Origin: UBA6902 sp964393845
GTDB lineage: Bacteria > Nitrospirota > Thermodesulfovibrionia > UBA6902
Length of the DNA: 64,000 nucleotides
Direction: 5' to 3'
Assembly (NCBI GenBank): GCA_964393845.1
Contig: CAYMUX010000003.1
Location: 1 to 64,000 of the forward strand
Shown: one piece after another, positions 19,380 to 27,533 of the stretch
Position numbering within the stretch: position 1 is the stretch's first letter
Layout: the number at the start of each line of letters is the position of its first letter
Notes under the pieces: model-generated
What the model was told of the DNA's origin: nothing
Seen by the model: the letters and a program-made list of their open reading frames with translations, nothing else
Database searches by the model: none
Position numbers and translations under genes: made by a program

Positions 19380-19762
19380 ATATCCCCCCTTTTTTAAAAA
19401 ATGTATCCTGTTTCCCTGAATATTGACCCGTTGAGAAATAAGGTATATTTAAGGGGGGTGAGAGCAATTACCATGCCATTTTATATCAGATTCAGGTAAA
19501 TGATTAATTGCTGCAAAGGCCCTTGTATTTACGGATTTTTTTAAAATGGTTATCTGCTGTTGTGATTTTGCCTGTGTAATATGGCGCACGAGTTAGAGGA
19601 AAAATCCTTTCCGGCTTCCCGGCTTTCACACTTGCTTGCTTTTGACGCTGAATGCTGATTGCTGAGAGCTGCCTTTCCGCCTTTCACGCTTGCGAGCTAA
19701 CAAGCGGGTTTGAGGGCGAATTTGAATTAGGAAAACTCAATTTTTAAGCCCGACCCCGGTGG
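19380..19762. other. Intergenic region without a visible gene
   Basis: 383 bases between two minus-strand genes. There is no convincing open frame and no RNA fold that I recognise. It includes an AAGGGGGGTGAGAG tract near 19450 that has no start codon at suitable distance. Probably the promoter region of the secreted protein gene, plus decayed sequence. Confidence 0.4.
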
Positions 19763-20602
19763 CTATAAATGCGGCCTTAAATCTTCCGGCAGCCTGTATT
19801 CCCTGACCTCACCGCTGACAGGGCAGATAAAGGACAGGTAACAGGCTGTCAACTGCAGGTCTTCAGTATCAGGACCCTGTCCATACATGCGGTCTCCGAC
19901 AACCGGAAAACCGATACTGCTGAGATGCCGGCGGATCTGATGCTTGCGCCCTGTTTCGATGCGGACTTCCAGAAGTGTGCGGTCTTTGATCAAATCATAT
20001 TTTATATACTGCACATGGGTCAGGGCGGAACGGTTATCCAGGTCTGCATCAATGGTAAGAGGGCTGTCCTCTTCCGGAAACCGGCCCTGCACAATCACCT
20101 GATATTTTTTTATCATGGCCCTCTCCTCAAACAGTTTTGACAGGGCTGCAGCTATTTTCTTCTTATGGGCGATGAGGATCAGGCCTGTGGCAGCACGGTC
20201 AAGCCGGTGGACAACAAAGGCCGGCCGCTGCGGGACCAAGTGCTGCTCAGCCCAGCGGCTAATGACAAAATGGTCCCCCCATTTAGAGCCCTGCGACAGC
20301 ATCCCGTATGGTTTGTACCATACACTGTAACTGCCTTCATCAGCAAACAGCTGCGGCGGATCGACCTGTTTAAGGAGTATCTTTTCATTGTAATAGAGAT
20401 AAAGTTTGTCCCCCTCTTTCATCACTCTGTCCATACGACGCAGCCGGCGGGTGCCGCGCTTATTGGTCAGCCATACTGCCCCCTTCTGCATGGCCTGTTT
20501 TACGTGTGACTTTGAAAGACCCGATGCTTCGGCAAGCAGGGCCGCGGCAGTTTCATGACTGGTTGTTATGTTGATGCTGCATTCGAAGTGGTCTGTAGGC
20601 AT
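19763..20602 (-). CDS. RluA-family pseudouridine synthase
   Basis: 279 residues. An S4-like RNA-binding stretch occupies about residues 20-75 (SKSHVKQAMQKGAVWLTNKR). The family signature with the catalytic Asp is HRLDRAATGL at about residue 130. The C-terminal KHQIRRHLSSIGFPVVGDRMYG block is typical of RluA/RluC/RluD enzymes, which isomerise uridines in rRNA or tRNA. Target base not predictable from sequence. Confidence 0.92.
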   Translation of the reverse strand: MPTDHFECSINITTSHETAAALLAEASGLSKSHVKQAMQKGAVWLTNKRGTRRLRRMDRVMKEGDKLYLYYNEKILLKQVDPPQLFADEGSYSVWYKPYGMLSQGSKWGDHFVISRWAEQHLVPQRPAFVVHRLDRAATGLILIAHKKKIAAALSKLFEERAMIKKYQVIVQGRFPEEDSPLTIDADLDNRSALTHVQYIKYDLIKDRTLLEVRIETGRKHQIRRHLSSIGFPVVGDRMYGQGPDTEDLQLTACYLSFICPVSGEVREYRLPEDLRPHL

Positions 20603-20638
20603 TAGAATTGATGGTCCTTTTGTTTATCAAATATTATG

Positions 20639-20700
20639 TGGGTGATGTCAAGTCCACATTTTACATATTCACCTGAAGAATGCAGACATGACACCACCCA
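20639..20700. repeat. Inverted repeat between toxin-antitoxin pair and pseudouridine synthase
   Basis: TGGGTGATGTCA (20639-20650) pairs with TGACACCACCCA (20689-20700) at 11 of 12 positions with a 38-base loop. It lies just after the toxin stop; no T run follows. Possible transcription barrier or remnant of a small element. Confidence 0.55.
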
Positions 20701-20704
20701 CTTA

Positions 20705-20962
20705 TTAGAGCTTCTTATAAATTTCCTTGCGGTGACCGACTCTCAATATAACGATATCTTTGCCTTCAATATCAAAAACAACCCGGTAATCTCCTGTACG
20801 GAACCGGTAGGTACCGATTTCAGGATTTGTCAGTTTTTCAGAGAGCTCTAAAGGATTGTCCTGCAATTTCAGAAGGGCTTTGCTTATCTGGTGGCTTATG
20901 GAAGGATCAAGTTTCCTGATATCTTTTTCCGCCCTGCGGGTATAGACGAGTTTGTAACTCAT
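20705..20962 (-). CDS. RelE/ParE-superfamily toxin
   Basis: 85 residues typical of the superfamily: YTRRAEKDIRKLD at the start, then a helix, and the strands GTYRFRTGDYRVVFDIEG and IVILRVGHRKEIYK. Most RelE members cleave mRNA in the ribosome, ParE members poison gyrase; sequence alone does not decide. The ATG overlaps the antitoxin stop by four bases. Confidence 0.9.
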   Translation of the reverse strand: MSYKLVYTRRAEKDIRKLDPSISHQISKALLKLQDNPLELSEKLTNPEIGTYRFRTGDYRVVFDIEGKDIVILRVGHRKEIYKKL

Positions 20963-21156
20963 TCTCCGAAAATCTCTTTATGTGATTTTGTTCTGCCTGC
21001 TTTGTACTCGGACCGTGCCTCCTTGACGCTTTTGAGATAATCAGGAGAAGTCATAGCAAGCAAGTCTTCAATAAAAGATTCTCTTTCATGTTTCTTCATC
21101 TTTTTAACGGCTTCAATAATATCATCAGATGATATGGGAACTTTGACTTCTATCAT
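20959..21156 (-). CDS. Antitoxin of the RelE/ParE-type pair
   Basis: The start is set at ATG 21156 (MIEVKVPIS), because GAGGAGG lies nine bases before it; an in-frame GTG three codons upstream would overlap that ribosome site. The 65-residue product is short and charged with a helical middle (IIEAVKKMKKHERESFIEDLL) and a C-terminal tail that probably wraps the toxin. No DNA-binding fold is obvious. Role inferred from the overlap with the toxin gene. Confidence 0.8.
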   Translation of the reverse strand: MIEVKVPISSDDIIEAVKKMKKHERESFIEDLLAMTSPDYLKSVKEARSEYKAGRTKSHKEIFGE

Positions 21157-21395
21157 TTTTTGCACCTCCTCATGATTTGTATTTTAACATTCTACCCCTG
21201 CCTTTCCACAATCTCAATCTGCGAATCCCTGATGCGGAGTATTTTATCAGTAACAGTTGAGGAAATTCTATTGACTCTGCAGATCATCGTAGTTTGTAAG
21301 CCCGTAAGAGCGTAAGTGCGCAAGGTCATAATATCCGTTTATTGCTGTTTTACTTTTCCGCACACGCCAAAATGAAAGACGTGACCCTCAGGACC

Positions 21396-21816
21396 TTATT
21401 CAGTTTCATTGATAAACTTCAATATTCTATTAGCAACGGCCTTAGCCAATAACGGAGGAATGGCATTGCCAATTTGATTATATTGCGAAAGATGGTTTTC
21501 TGCTTCCTTCCCCTGTTGTATCAATAGTTTTGAGGAAACTTGAGTTCGCTTTCCTTTGAATACATAACTATCGGGAAAGGATTGCAACCGTGCTGCCTCA
21601 CGAGAGGTAATATTTCGTGGCTGATTCGGATGAACAAAGTTTGAGTAAAACGATGCAGGAATAGTACAAGAAACCATCTTAGGTTTTAAATGCCGTAATT
21701 AGAATTGTATTCCTTATCCAATATTTCACCATTCCCGTTCCGTTTTCTTACTCGTAATTCTTCTGGTATTTCTTCCAACGACAAACCATTTAATATTTGC
21801 TCTGTCCCATCAGGGT
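21396..21816 (-). pseudogene. C-terminal remnant of a DNA (cytosine-5) methyltransferase
   Basis: Two frames encode only the end of a C5 methyltransferase. From about 21816 the reading is PDGTEQILNGLSLEEIPEEL and onward to KEYNSNYG, then a one-base shift near 21695 leads into LKPKMVSCTIPASFYSN and motifs IX-X: TSREAARLQSFPD and QIGNAIPP. The catalytic PCQ motif and the SAM-binding FxGxG motif are missing. The remnant begins right at the stop of the small gene upstream, so its 5' part was lost there. No matching restriction gene is visible. Confidence 0.85.
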
Positions 21817-21992
21817 TTGATATAGGCATTCAGTCCGATGGTGACAGGTTTGTCGTTTACTTTAGCTGTGGTAACAGCATTTCCCCTCGTGCTTGCAACG
21901 ACAAGGGTTTTGCCGGATGCCGACGGAGTCGGGGTTTCCAGGTCAATTTCGATGTAAAGCTTGTTGTCCTTGATTTCAACTTTCATTGCCAT
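21810..21992 (-). CDS. Conserved small protein of unknown function
   Basis: 60 residues beginning MAMKVEIKDNKLYIEIDL, with AAAGGAGA nine bases before the ATG. The pattern K-L-x-I-E-I-D-L, then PTPSASGKT and GLNAYIK, resembles a widely scattered short hypothetical family found in many environmental bacteria. Its stop overlaps the methyltransferase remnant. Probably a real gene; function unknown. Confidence 0.65.
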   Translation of the reverse strand: MAMKVEIKDNKLYIEIDLETPTPSASGKTLVVASTRGNAVTTAKVNDKPVTIGLNAYIKP

Positions 21993-22475
21993 GTGTAATT
22001 CTCCTTTTTTTGATTGGTTAGAACTCCCTTTTTAAAAAAACAGTTCCAGCGATTCCAACGGTTCAAGCGGCTTGAACAAAATATTATCGAGGTTGAACAT
22101 CGATAATTATTTAAGTTTCCCCTTAAAAATCCAACGCCTAATATTAATCAATATCACACTAAACAGCAAGAAGCAAACAGTTCCACAGAGCCACAGTGCA
22201 ACACCACCTATTAAATGCCCTACATGGTGCGCATCCGTGATGTAACAGTAAAATAATTCTAATTATTACTGCTGTAGAATTTTGAACTACGCATTTATTT
22301 ACAAAAAACAAAGAATGGATACTTGAAAAAGAAATATCTGATAAACTTACAGAAGGGGTAATGAACGTCCTATAGATACTTAGGCATTTAAAGATCCGGG
22401 AGTTGAATAGAAAAAACATTGTAAAATCTCCAGGATGAAGACCTACTATTAAAAACAATAAAGTAAGGAGTATAT
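21993..22475. other. Intergenic region with short palindromic repeats
   Basis: 483 bases between divergent genes. No supported gene. At 22041-22077 there is a run of GTTCCA/GTTCAA-type words ending in the palindrome GTTCAAGCGGCTTGAAC, a repeat seen twice more in the window. An open frame on the minus strand at 22159-22458 lacks a ribosome site and looks spurious. Confidence 0.45.
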
Positions 22476-23438
22476 ATGAGTTCGTTTATTTCAAATTCGC
22501 GGCGTGGGAAATCACGACCACAGCAGCGTTCGAATGTGCCGGCGCGCAGGGTTGCTTCATCTGATGAGAAAAAGTTTCTTGCCGGTACGGCAGTAAACCC
22601 GCATACGCGTATCATTCTTGAGAAGGGCAGTGATGATTTGTCCGTCCGTGCGCTTGATCTTATTTGTCCGATAGGGATGGGACAGCGTGCTCTTGTAGTA
22701 GCATCGCCTGGGTTGGGTAAAACGACATTTTTAAAGAATATCTGTAATGCGGTAACAAACGGGTATCCTGACATGAAGGTATATTGCTTACTTGTTGATG
22801 AGCGTCCTGAAGAGGTGACTGATTTTACTCGTAGTGTGACTGCCAAGGTATATTCCTCGTCTATGGATCATAGTCATGAAAATCATATTAAGGTTGTCGA
22901 TAAGGTTATCGCAGAGGCTTTTAAGGAAGCTGCTGCAGGGCATAATGTGATGATATTGCTTGATTCACTTACGCGTCTGGCGCGGGTACATAACGCACAG
23001 CACAGAGGTAGAGGGCGTACGCTTTCCGGAGGAGTGGGTGCCGGTGCACTTGAAGTACCACGTCGTATTTTTGGTATTGCCCGTAATATCGAGGGTCTGG
23101 GCTCTATAACAATCCTTGCGACGATCCTGGTCGATACAGGCAGTGCTATGGATAATGTTATATTTGAGGAGTTTAAAGGTACGGGTAATATGGAACTGGT
23201 GCTCTCAAAGAAACTGGCGGAAAAAAGGGTGTTCCCGGCAATCGATGTGTCAAAGAGTGGTACCCGGCGTGCTGAGCTTTTGTTTGAGCCGGAAGAGTAC
23301 AGACGCCTTGAATTATTGTACCGGGGCATGGCAACGATGAATAGTGTTGCCGCTATGGAAAAGCTGATAGAGATGCTTCAGAAATATCCGAGTAATAGCG
23401 CTCTTTTAGAATCATTTAAGGATGTTAAGGTTAGTTAG
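22476..23438 (+). CDS. Rho-like helicase lacking the N-terminal RNA-binding domain
   Basis: 320 residues, about 100 shorter than bacterial Rho. The ATPase/secondary-RNA-binding core is well kept: Walker A SPGLGKTTF (about 75-83), DERPEEVTDF, MILLDSLTRLAR (Walker B, about 158), the R/Q-loop region SGGVGAGAL, DTGSAMDNVIFEEFKGTGNMEL and the C-terminal FPAIDVSKSGTRRAELL. Instead of the helix-bundle and cold-shock primary RNA-binding domains there are about 35 basic residues (RRGKSRPQQRSN). GGAG precedes the ATG by six bases, so the short start is real. Arg is coded often by CGT, unlike the AGA/AGG-rich neighbours, which hints at transfer. Probably a second Rho paralog rather than the essential one. 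Confidence 0.85.
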   Translation: MSSFISNSRRGKSRPQQRSNVPARRVASSDEKKFLAGTAVNPHTRIILEKGSDDLSVRALDLICPIGMGQRALVVASPGLGKTTFLKNICNAVTNGYPDMKVYCLLVDERPEEVTDFTRSVTAKVYSSSMDHSHENHIKVVDKVIAEAFKEAAAGHNVMILLDSLTRLARVHNAQHRGRGRTLSGGVGAGALEVPRRIFGIARNIEGLGSITILATILVDTGSAMDNVIFEEFKGTGNMELVLSKKLAEKRVFPAIDVSKSGTRRAELLFEPEEYRRLELLYRGMATMNSVAAMEKLIEMLQKYPSNSALLESFKDVKVS

Positions 23439-23512
23439 GGGACGTTGTTTAAAGTCCGTAAGACATATGTGTATCAAGGTCGCGTCTTGAATCTTGCTTA
23501 ATTTACTATCCT

Positions 23513-23866
23513 TCAATACTCCGTATATTTCCGCGAATCCCCTTTAACAGTGTCTGAAGGATACTTTATTTTATTCATATCAACCTTCTTATGCGCCGCA
23601 TCAATCAGATCAATCCCCAATTTATCAGCAATCCTGACAAGATAAATAAGTATATCCGCAAGTTCCTGTTCCACCTCTTTGAGCTTATCACCGGGCAAGT
23701 TACTGCTCTGCTCCTGTGTCAGCCACTGGAAATGCTCAATCAGCTCAGCAGCCTCAGCGATTAAGGCCATAGACAAATTCTTGGGCGAATGAAACTGGTC
23801 CCAGTCCCGTTCCCCCGCAAACTCCCTCAGCCGTCCCTTTAATACATCCAAAGAATCCTGTTCCAT
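23513..23866 (-). CDS. MazG-like nucleotide pyrophosphohydrolase
   Basis: 117 residues of the all-alpha NTP pyrophosphatase family (dCTP pyrophosphatase / RS21-C6 type). The metal-binding pattern is EAAELIEHFQWL followed by VEQELADILIYLVRIADKLGID. These enzymes hydrolyse non-canonical or excess NTPs to NMP and pyrophosphate. Stands alone; convergent with the Rho-like gene. Confidence 0.88.
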   Translation of the reverse strand: MEQDSLDVLKGRLREFAGERDWDQFHSPKNLSMALIAEAAELIEHFQWLTQEQSSNLPGDKLKEVEQELADILIYLVRIADKLGIDLIDAAHKKVDMNKIKYPSDTVKGDSRKYTEY

Positions 23867-23879
23867 AATTCAAATAATT

Positions 23880-23956
23880 GTTCCAAATGTTTCAGCCGTT
23901 CCAGCAGTTCCAACCGTTAACGGATGAAACGGTTCAAGCGGCTCAAGCGGATGAAA
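23880..23956. repeat. Cluster of GTTCAAGCGG-type short repeats
   Basis: About 77 bases made of variants of GTTCCA, CCGTT and GGTTCAAGCGG words. The same word family occurs at 22041-22077 and 51956-52000. It looks like a dispersed intergenic repeat of this genome, not a CRISPR: units are too short and irregular. Confidence 0.55.
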
Positions 23957-24029
23957 TTTTTACTTAAAGATTAAAGATGCAACATTTTAACGGAAATCAA
24001 TACATTCAGCAAGGAGAAAAATGGCATTG

Positions 24030-24431
24030 TCAATTACCGTAAAGGCTTAAAACAATATCAGCCAGTATCGCCAGTATCGAAAGCATGAAGATGATTAAGT
24101 AGTTGATGTCCTCCGGTGATTTCTGGATGGATGAAAGGAGGTAGGTTACAACTTCCCTGTCCTCATCGGAAAAACATGCGTTGTTTTTAATTTTTGATAT
24201 GAGATCATACTGTCTTATCGCCTGTTTCCTTTTTCGTGAGATGTAATACCGGTAGAGGAAGAAGACAAGATATCCCAGGGCTCCCGCGTACCAGACAGGC
24301 CTGACCCACGCGGGTTCAATATGCTGAAAGATTATAATTATACGGAAGGCTACGGCGGAGAAAAGGCCCAAAACAAAGAACCCGTAAATAACCGGCTTTG
24401 GTAATGTATGGGGATGCCTGTTGCCTTTCAT
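24030..24431 (-). CDS. Small integral membrane protein of unknown function
   Basis: Start at ATG 24431 (MKGNRHPHTLP), since GGAGAGG lies five bases before it; the open frame extends 36 codons further without support. 133 residues with membrane segments near 14-32, 42-60 and 108-128 and a cytoplasmic middle containing SDEDREVVTYLLSSIQKSPED. Family not recognised. Confidence 0.65.
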   Translation of the reverse strand: MKGNRHPHTLPKPVIYGFFVLGLFSAVAFRIIIIFQHIEPAWVRPVWYAGALGYLVFFLYRYYISRKRKQAIRQYDLISKIKNNACFSDEDREVVTYLLSSIQKSPEDINYLIIFMLSILAILADIVLSLYGN

Positions 24432-24481
24432 TGTCCTCTCCGTAGATAGCTCATGAATATAATACAATTTATAGAGAGGAA

Positions 24482-24590
24482 GTGCGACCGTATAAAGGCG
24501 CGTACACTCGAAAGGCAAGAGACAGCCCTCAGCAATCAACAGGCACGAGGATCACGCAGGGTCGCACCTGCGCTCTATACGGGCAACTCT
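24482..24590. repeat. Overlapping inverted repeats between divergent genes
   Basis: GTGCGACC (24482-24489) is the exact complement of GGTCGCAC (24560-24567), and CCGTATAAAGGCGC (from 24488) pairs imperfectly with GCGCTCTATACGG (ending about 24582). The two pairs cannot form together, so the region could switch between structures or be remains of a small element. Confidence 0.4.
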
Positions 24591-24681
24591 CACGAAACAA
24601 TATAAGGTATAGACACGGCCCAGGAGATCGGCTTGTGCTATAATCGTGAAAGCGGGGGACGAACCACGAGGACCCGGCTTG

Positions 24682-25212
24682 ATGTGTTGTAAGAAATACA
24701 TTTCAGAAGTTCTTCTTTTTATCTTTCTCTCCCTCTGCATCACCTCTCCAGCATATGTTAAAGATTACAAGGTTGTCAGAGGCACAGTAACAAAAGTCAT
24801 CGACGGAGACACCGTTATTATCAGGCCTGTCAGCGGAAAACTGATTAAGTGCAGGCTATACGGTATTGATGCGCCTGAGATACCTCACAATGGTAATCCC
24901 GGGCAGCCTTACGGTCGTGCCGCTGACAGAGAATTGAAGAACCTTGTTTTACACAACACTGTTGAGATCACTCTCACCGGTGAATCATCATATGACCGTG
25001 AGATCTGCATCATTAAAAAAATGGGCGTGGACATCAACCTTGAAATGGTGAGACGCGGTTATGCCCGGTCTTACCGAAAGTATCTCAAAGGAGCGTATGC
25101 ATCTGAATATATTGACGCTGAAAACGAGGCACAGAAGATACATCGCGGACTGTGGCAGCAGTCGAATCCTCAGCCACCCTGGGAGTTCAGGAAGATTAAG
25201 AGAAAGAATTAA
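24682..25212 (+). CDS. Secreted thermonuclease-like (SNase) protein
   Basis: The start is set at ATG 24682 (MCCKKYIS), nine bases after GAGGA; an upstream in-frame GTG has no ribosome site. A signal peptide of about 25 residues ends near SPAYV. The staphylococcal-nuclease fold follows: VIDGDTVIIRP, CRLYGIDAPEI (metal/catalytic Arg and Glu region), SSYDREICI aligning with the usual YGR Arg, and VDINLEMVRRGYA. Predicted Ca-dependent secreted nuclease, 176 residues. Confidence 0.9.
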   Translation: MCCKKYISEVLLFIFLSLCITSPAYVKDYKVVRGTVTKVIDGDTVIIRPVSGKLIKCRLYGIDAPEIPHNGNPGQPYGRAADRELKNLVLHNTVEITLTGESSYDREICIIKKMGVDINLEMVRRGYARSYRKYLKGAYASEYIDAENEAQKIHRGLWQQSNPQPPWEFRKIKRKN

Positions 25213-25405
25213 CTGCGGATAAAAAATGAGCGGCAGGATTCGCAATGATACGTTCGTGAGATAAGCGTTTCCGATTGTTATGAGATTACCAAAAACTGAA
25301 CGGATTTAAGATGGATTTCATATCACAGTCTCAATCAGGCCCTGCGATTATCGTGCAGTCAAAAAAACATATTCCTAATCCTCTATAATTTATGTATATT
25401 AGATT

Positions 25406-26134
25406 ATGTTTAAAATAAATTACATCGGCAAATCGGACATCGGCTTCCGGCGTTCAAATAACGAAGACGCCTTTGTTGTAAAACCCGAACTTGCTTTTGC
25501 AGCAGTGTCGGATGGAATGGGCGGCTCTGCTTCCGGTGAAGTAGCCAGCAGTATCTTTATCGAGACTGCCGTTGATGTTTTCTCTAATGCCCGCAATCGG
25601 CCTGTGCAGGATACCGCTGAATCCGTTCAGAATGTCTTTCAATTATCAAATGAGAAAATATTTAAAACTGCTGTGGAAAATACCCATCATCATGGTATGG
25701 GATGCACCGCGGAAGTACTGACCTTTTTCGATCAGAGTTATGTTGTCGGCCATGTCGGAGACAGCCGTACTTATCTTTTCAGGGAAGGACAGCTCAGACA
25801 GATTACCAGGGACCATTCAATTGTACAGGACCAGTTGGATCAGGGACTTATCACCCCGGCCAACGCCAGGAATCATTCACTCAGAAATGTCATTCTCAGG
25901 GCAGTGGGTGTACAGGAAACTTTGGTTGTTGACATTATCAGAGGGGAAATCCGGTCCGGGGACATTTTTTTGCTTTGCTCCGACGGTCTATCAGATAAGG
26001 TGGAGGATGCGTCAATCCGGGAAGTGCTCCTGCTATCTATTGATCTTGATCACAAGGCGGATCAATTGATTGATCGCGCCAAATCAGCTGGAGGACAGGA
26101 TAATATAACTGTGACATTATGCGAAGTCATATAG
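25406..26134 (+). CDS. PP2C-family protein serine/threonine phosphatase
   Basis: 242 residues with all PP2C metal-binding motifs: SDIGFRRSNNEDAF, SDGMGGSASGE, GHVGDSRTYL, TRDHS, CSDGLSDKV and GGQDNITV. Bacterial homologues (PrpC/Stp) reverse phosphorylation by the Hanks-type kinase encoded next door. The kinase gene starts 67 bases downstream on the same strand. Confidence 0.95.
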   Translation: MFKINYIGKSDIGFRRSNNEDAFVVKPELAFAAVSDGMGGSASGEVASSIFIETAVDVFSNARNRPVQDTAESVQNVFQLSNEKIFKTAVENTHHHGMGCTAEVLTFFDQSYVVGHVGDSRTYLFREGQLRQITRDHSIVQDQLDQGLITPANARNHSLRNVILRAVGVQETLVVDIIRGEIRSGDIFLLCSDGLSDKVEDASIREVLLLSIDLDHKADQLIDRAKSAGGQDNITVTLCEVI

Positions 26135-26201
26135 CCCGTTTAACTAACTATTAAAAGAGTAATTTTTAAAAAATAATATTCAGTTTGGAAAATAGTATGC
26201 C

Positions 26202-27410
26202 ATGAATTTCGGTCGTTATCAGGTAATAAAAGAGCTTGGAAGGGGTTCAATGGGAGTGGTCTACCAGGCCCATGATCCTAATCTCGACTTAACTGTCGCA
26301 TTAAAAGTATTGCGCCAGGACAGGGTTGACAGCACTGCCTTTACGAAGAGATTTCTCAGAGAAGCAAAAGCCCTCGGCCGTCTTGATCATCCAAACATTA
26401 TACGCGTCTATAATGTGGATGAAGCAGAGGGCAATGTTTATATTGCAATGGAATTTATCGAAGGAGAATCCCTTGATAAAGTCATGGAGCATAAGAAATT
26501 CACTACAGATGAAGTTATTGAACTCGGAATCACTATTGCAGACACGCTTAATCACGCCCATGAAAAGGGAATAGTTCACCGTGATATCAAACCAAGCAAT
26601 ATTCTTGTTAGATCAGACGGCCGGATAAAAATTACTGATTTTGGAATCGCCCACCTTGATGATCCTACTGCATCTATACAGACGCAGGCAGGGGAAATAC
26701 TCGGCACACCCGCTTACATGTCGCCCGAACAGGTACTAAGCCGCCCGGTAGACGGCCGTTCGGATCTGTTCTCTGCGGGAATTATATTATATGAATTGTC
26801 TGCCGGGAAAAGGCCTTTCGGAGGTGATAGCCTGGCAGCAATCTTCAATTCAATCACCCAGAATGATCCTCCTCCATTAAAAGAAGTAATTCCTGCCCTG
26901 CCGGAGGGATTATCACTGATCATTACAAAGTGCCTCCAAAGAAATCCAGACGATCGCTTTAAAACGGGACAGGCCCTGGCAGAAGCGTTAAAAAGGCGTA
27001 GTGAAAAAGTAGAAACAGCCACAATTCATATGGCCCCGGCTGAACAAAATAAACCAAAGAAAATCGGTTTATTAGTCTTTACGGCAATAGTTATTATAAT
27101 TGCCGTCGGACTGGCTTTTTTCTTTTTCATGAAGCCCAAGTCTGAATCTCCGTTTGAGGAATCTCAGACACCACCTGCTGCTGAAAAGGAAGCTGCTGAA
27201 ACTCCGCCTGCTAAACCTGAAACCCCTCAGGCTGCTGAAAAGAGATTAACTGAAATTCCGCCCGTTGAACCTGAAATCCCTCAGGCTGCTGAAAAAATTA
27301 CTCAGGAAAAACCGGTTAGCAAACCAAAGGCTCCTCAGGATGCCTCCACCGAAGTCAAAAAAACTGAAGATGATCTAAACGAGTGGATAGACATCATGAA
27401 AAAAAGATAA
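26202..27410 (+). CDS. Hanks-type serine/threonine protein kinase, membrane-anchored
   Basis: 402 residues. The kinase domain (about 5-265) has the Gly loop GRGSMGVVYQA, Lys in VALKVL, catalytic HRDIKPSNIL, DFGIAH and the activation segment GTPAYMSPEQ. A single membrane segment (about 287-310) follows. The extracytoplasmic tail is not a PASTA array but a Pro/Glu-rich set of repeats (ETPPAKPETPQAAEK-like). It pairs with the PP2C gene just upstream. The output is unknown. Confidence 0.95.
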   Translation: MNFGRYQVIKELGRGSMGVVYQAHDPNLDLTVALKVLRQDRVDSTAFTKRFLREAKALGRLDHPNIIRVYNVDEAEGNVYIAMEFIEGESLDKVMEHKKFTTDEVIELGITIADTLNHAHEKGIVHRDIKPSNILVRSDGRIKITDFGIAHLDDPTASIQTQAGEILGTPAYMSPEQVLSRPVDGRSDLFSAGIILYELSAGKRPFGGDSLAAIFNSITQNDPPPLKEVIPALPEGLSLIITKCLQRNPDDRFKTGQALAEALKRRSEKVETATIHMAPAEQNKPKKIGLLVFTAIVIIIAVGLAFFFFMKPKSESPFEESQTPPAAEKEAAETPPAKPETPQAAEKRLTEIPPVEPEIPQAAEKITQEKPVSKPKAPQDASTEVKKTEDDLNEWIDIMKKR

Positions 27411-27448
27411 TTGACTTAAATAATGCAGACATTGAAAAGGACATCATT

Positions 27449-27482
27449 CCCCTCTCTTCGGTTTTTTTACCGTCGAGAGGGG
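27449..27482. repeat. Hairpin between convergent genes
   Basis: CCCCTCTC (27449-27456) pairs with GAGAGGGG (27475-27482); inside, CGG and CCG extend the stem around a T-rich loop. It sits between the convergent ends of the kinase and fibronectin-repeat genes and may block read-through, although no T run follows the stem. Confidence 0.5.
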
Positions 27483-27533
27483 AAAGTTAATATACGGCCA
27501 GTATTCAAATATTCCGAATACAGCCGGGTAATT

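Noticed and set aside
22159..22458. Minus-strand open frame of 99 codons
   Set aside because: No ribosome site, odd composition (many Cys, Phe, Ser) and no recognisable domain.
22041..23956. CRISPR array from repeated GTTCAAGCGG words
   Set aside because: Units are about 7-12 bases, irregular, without constant spacers, and no cas genes are near.
27449..27482. Rho-independent terminator
   Set aside because: Good stem but no T run on either strand, so kept only as a hairpin.
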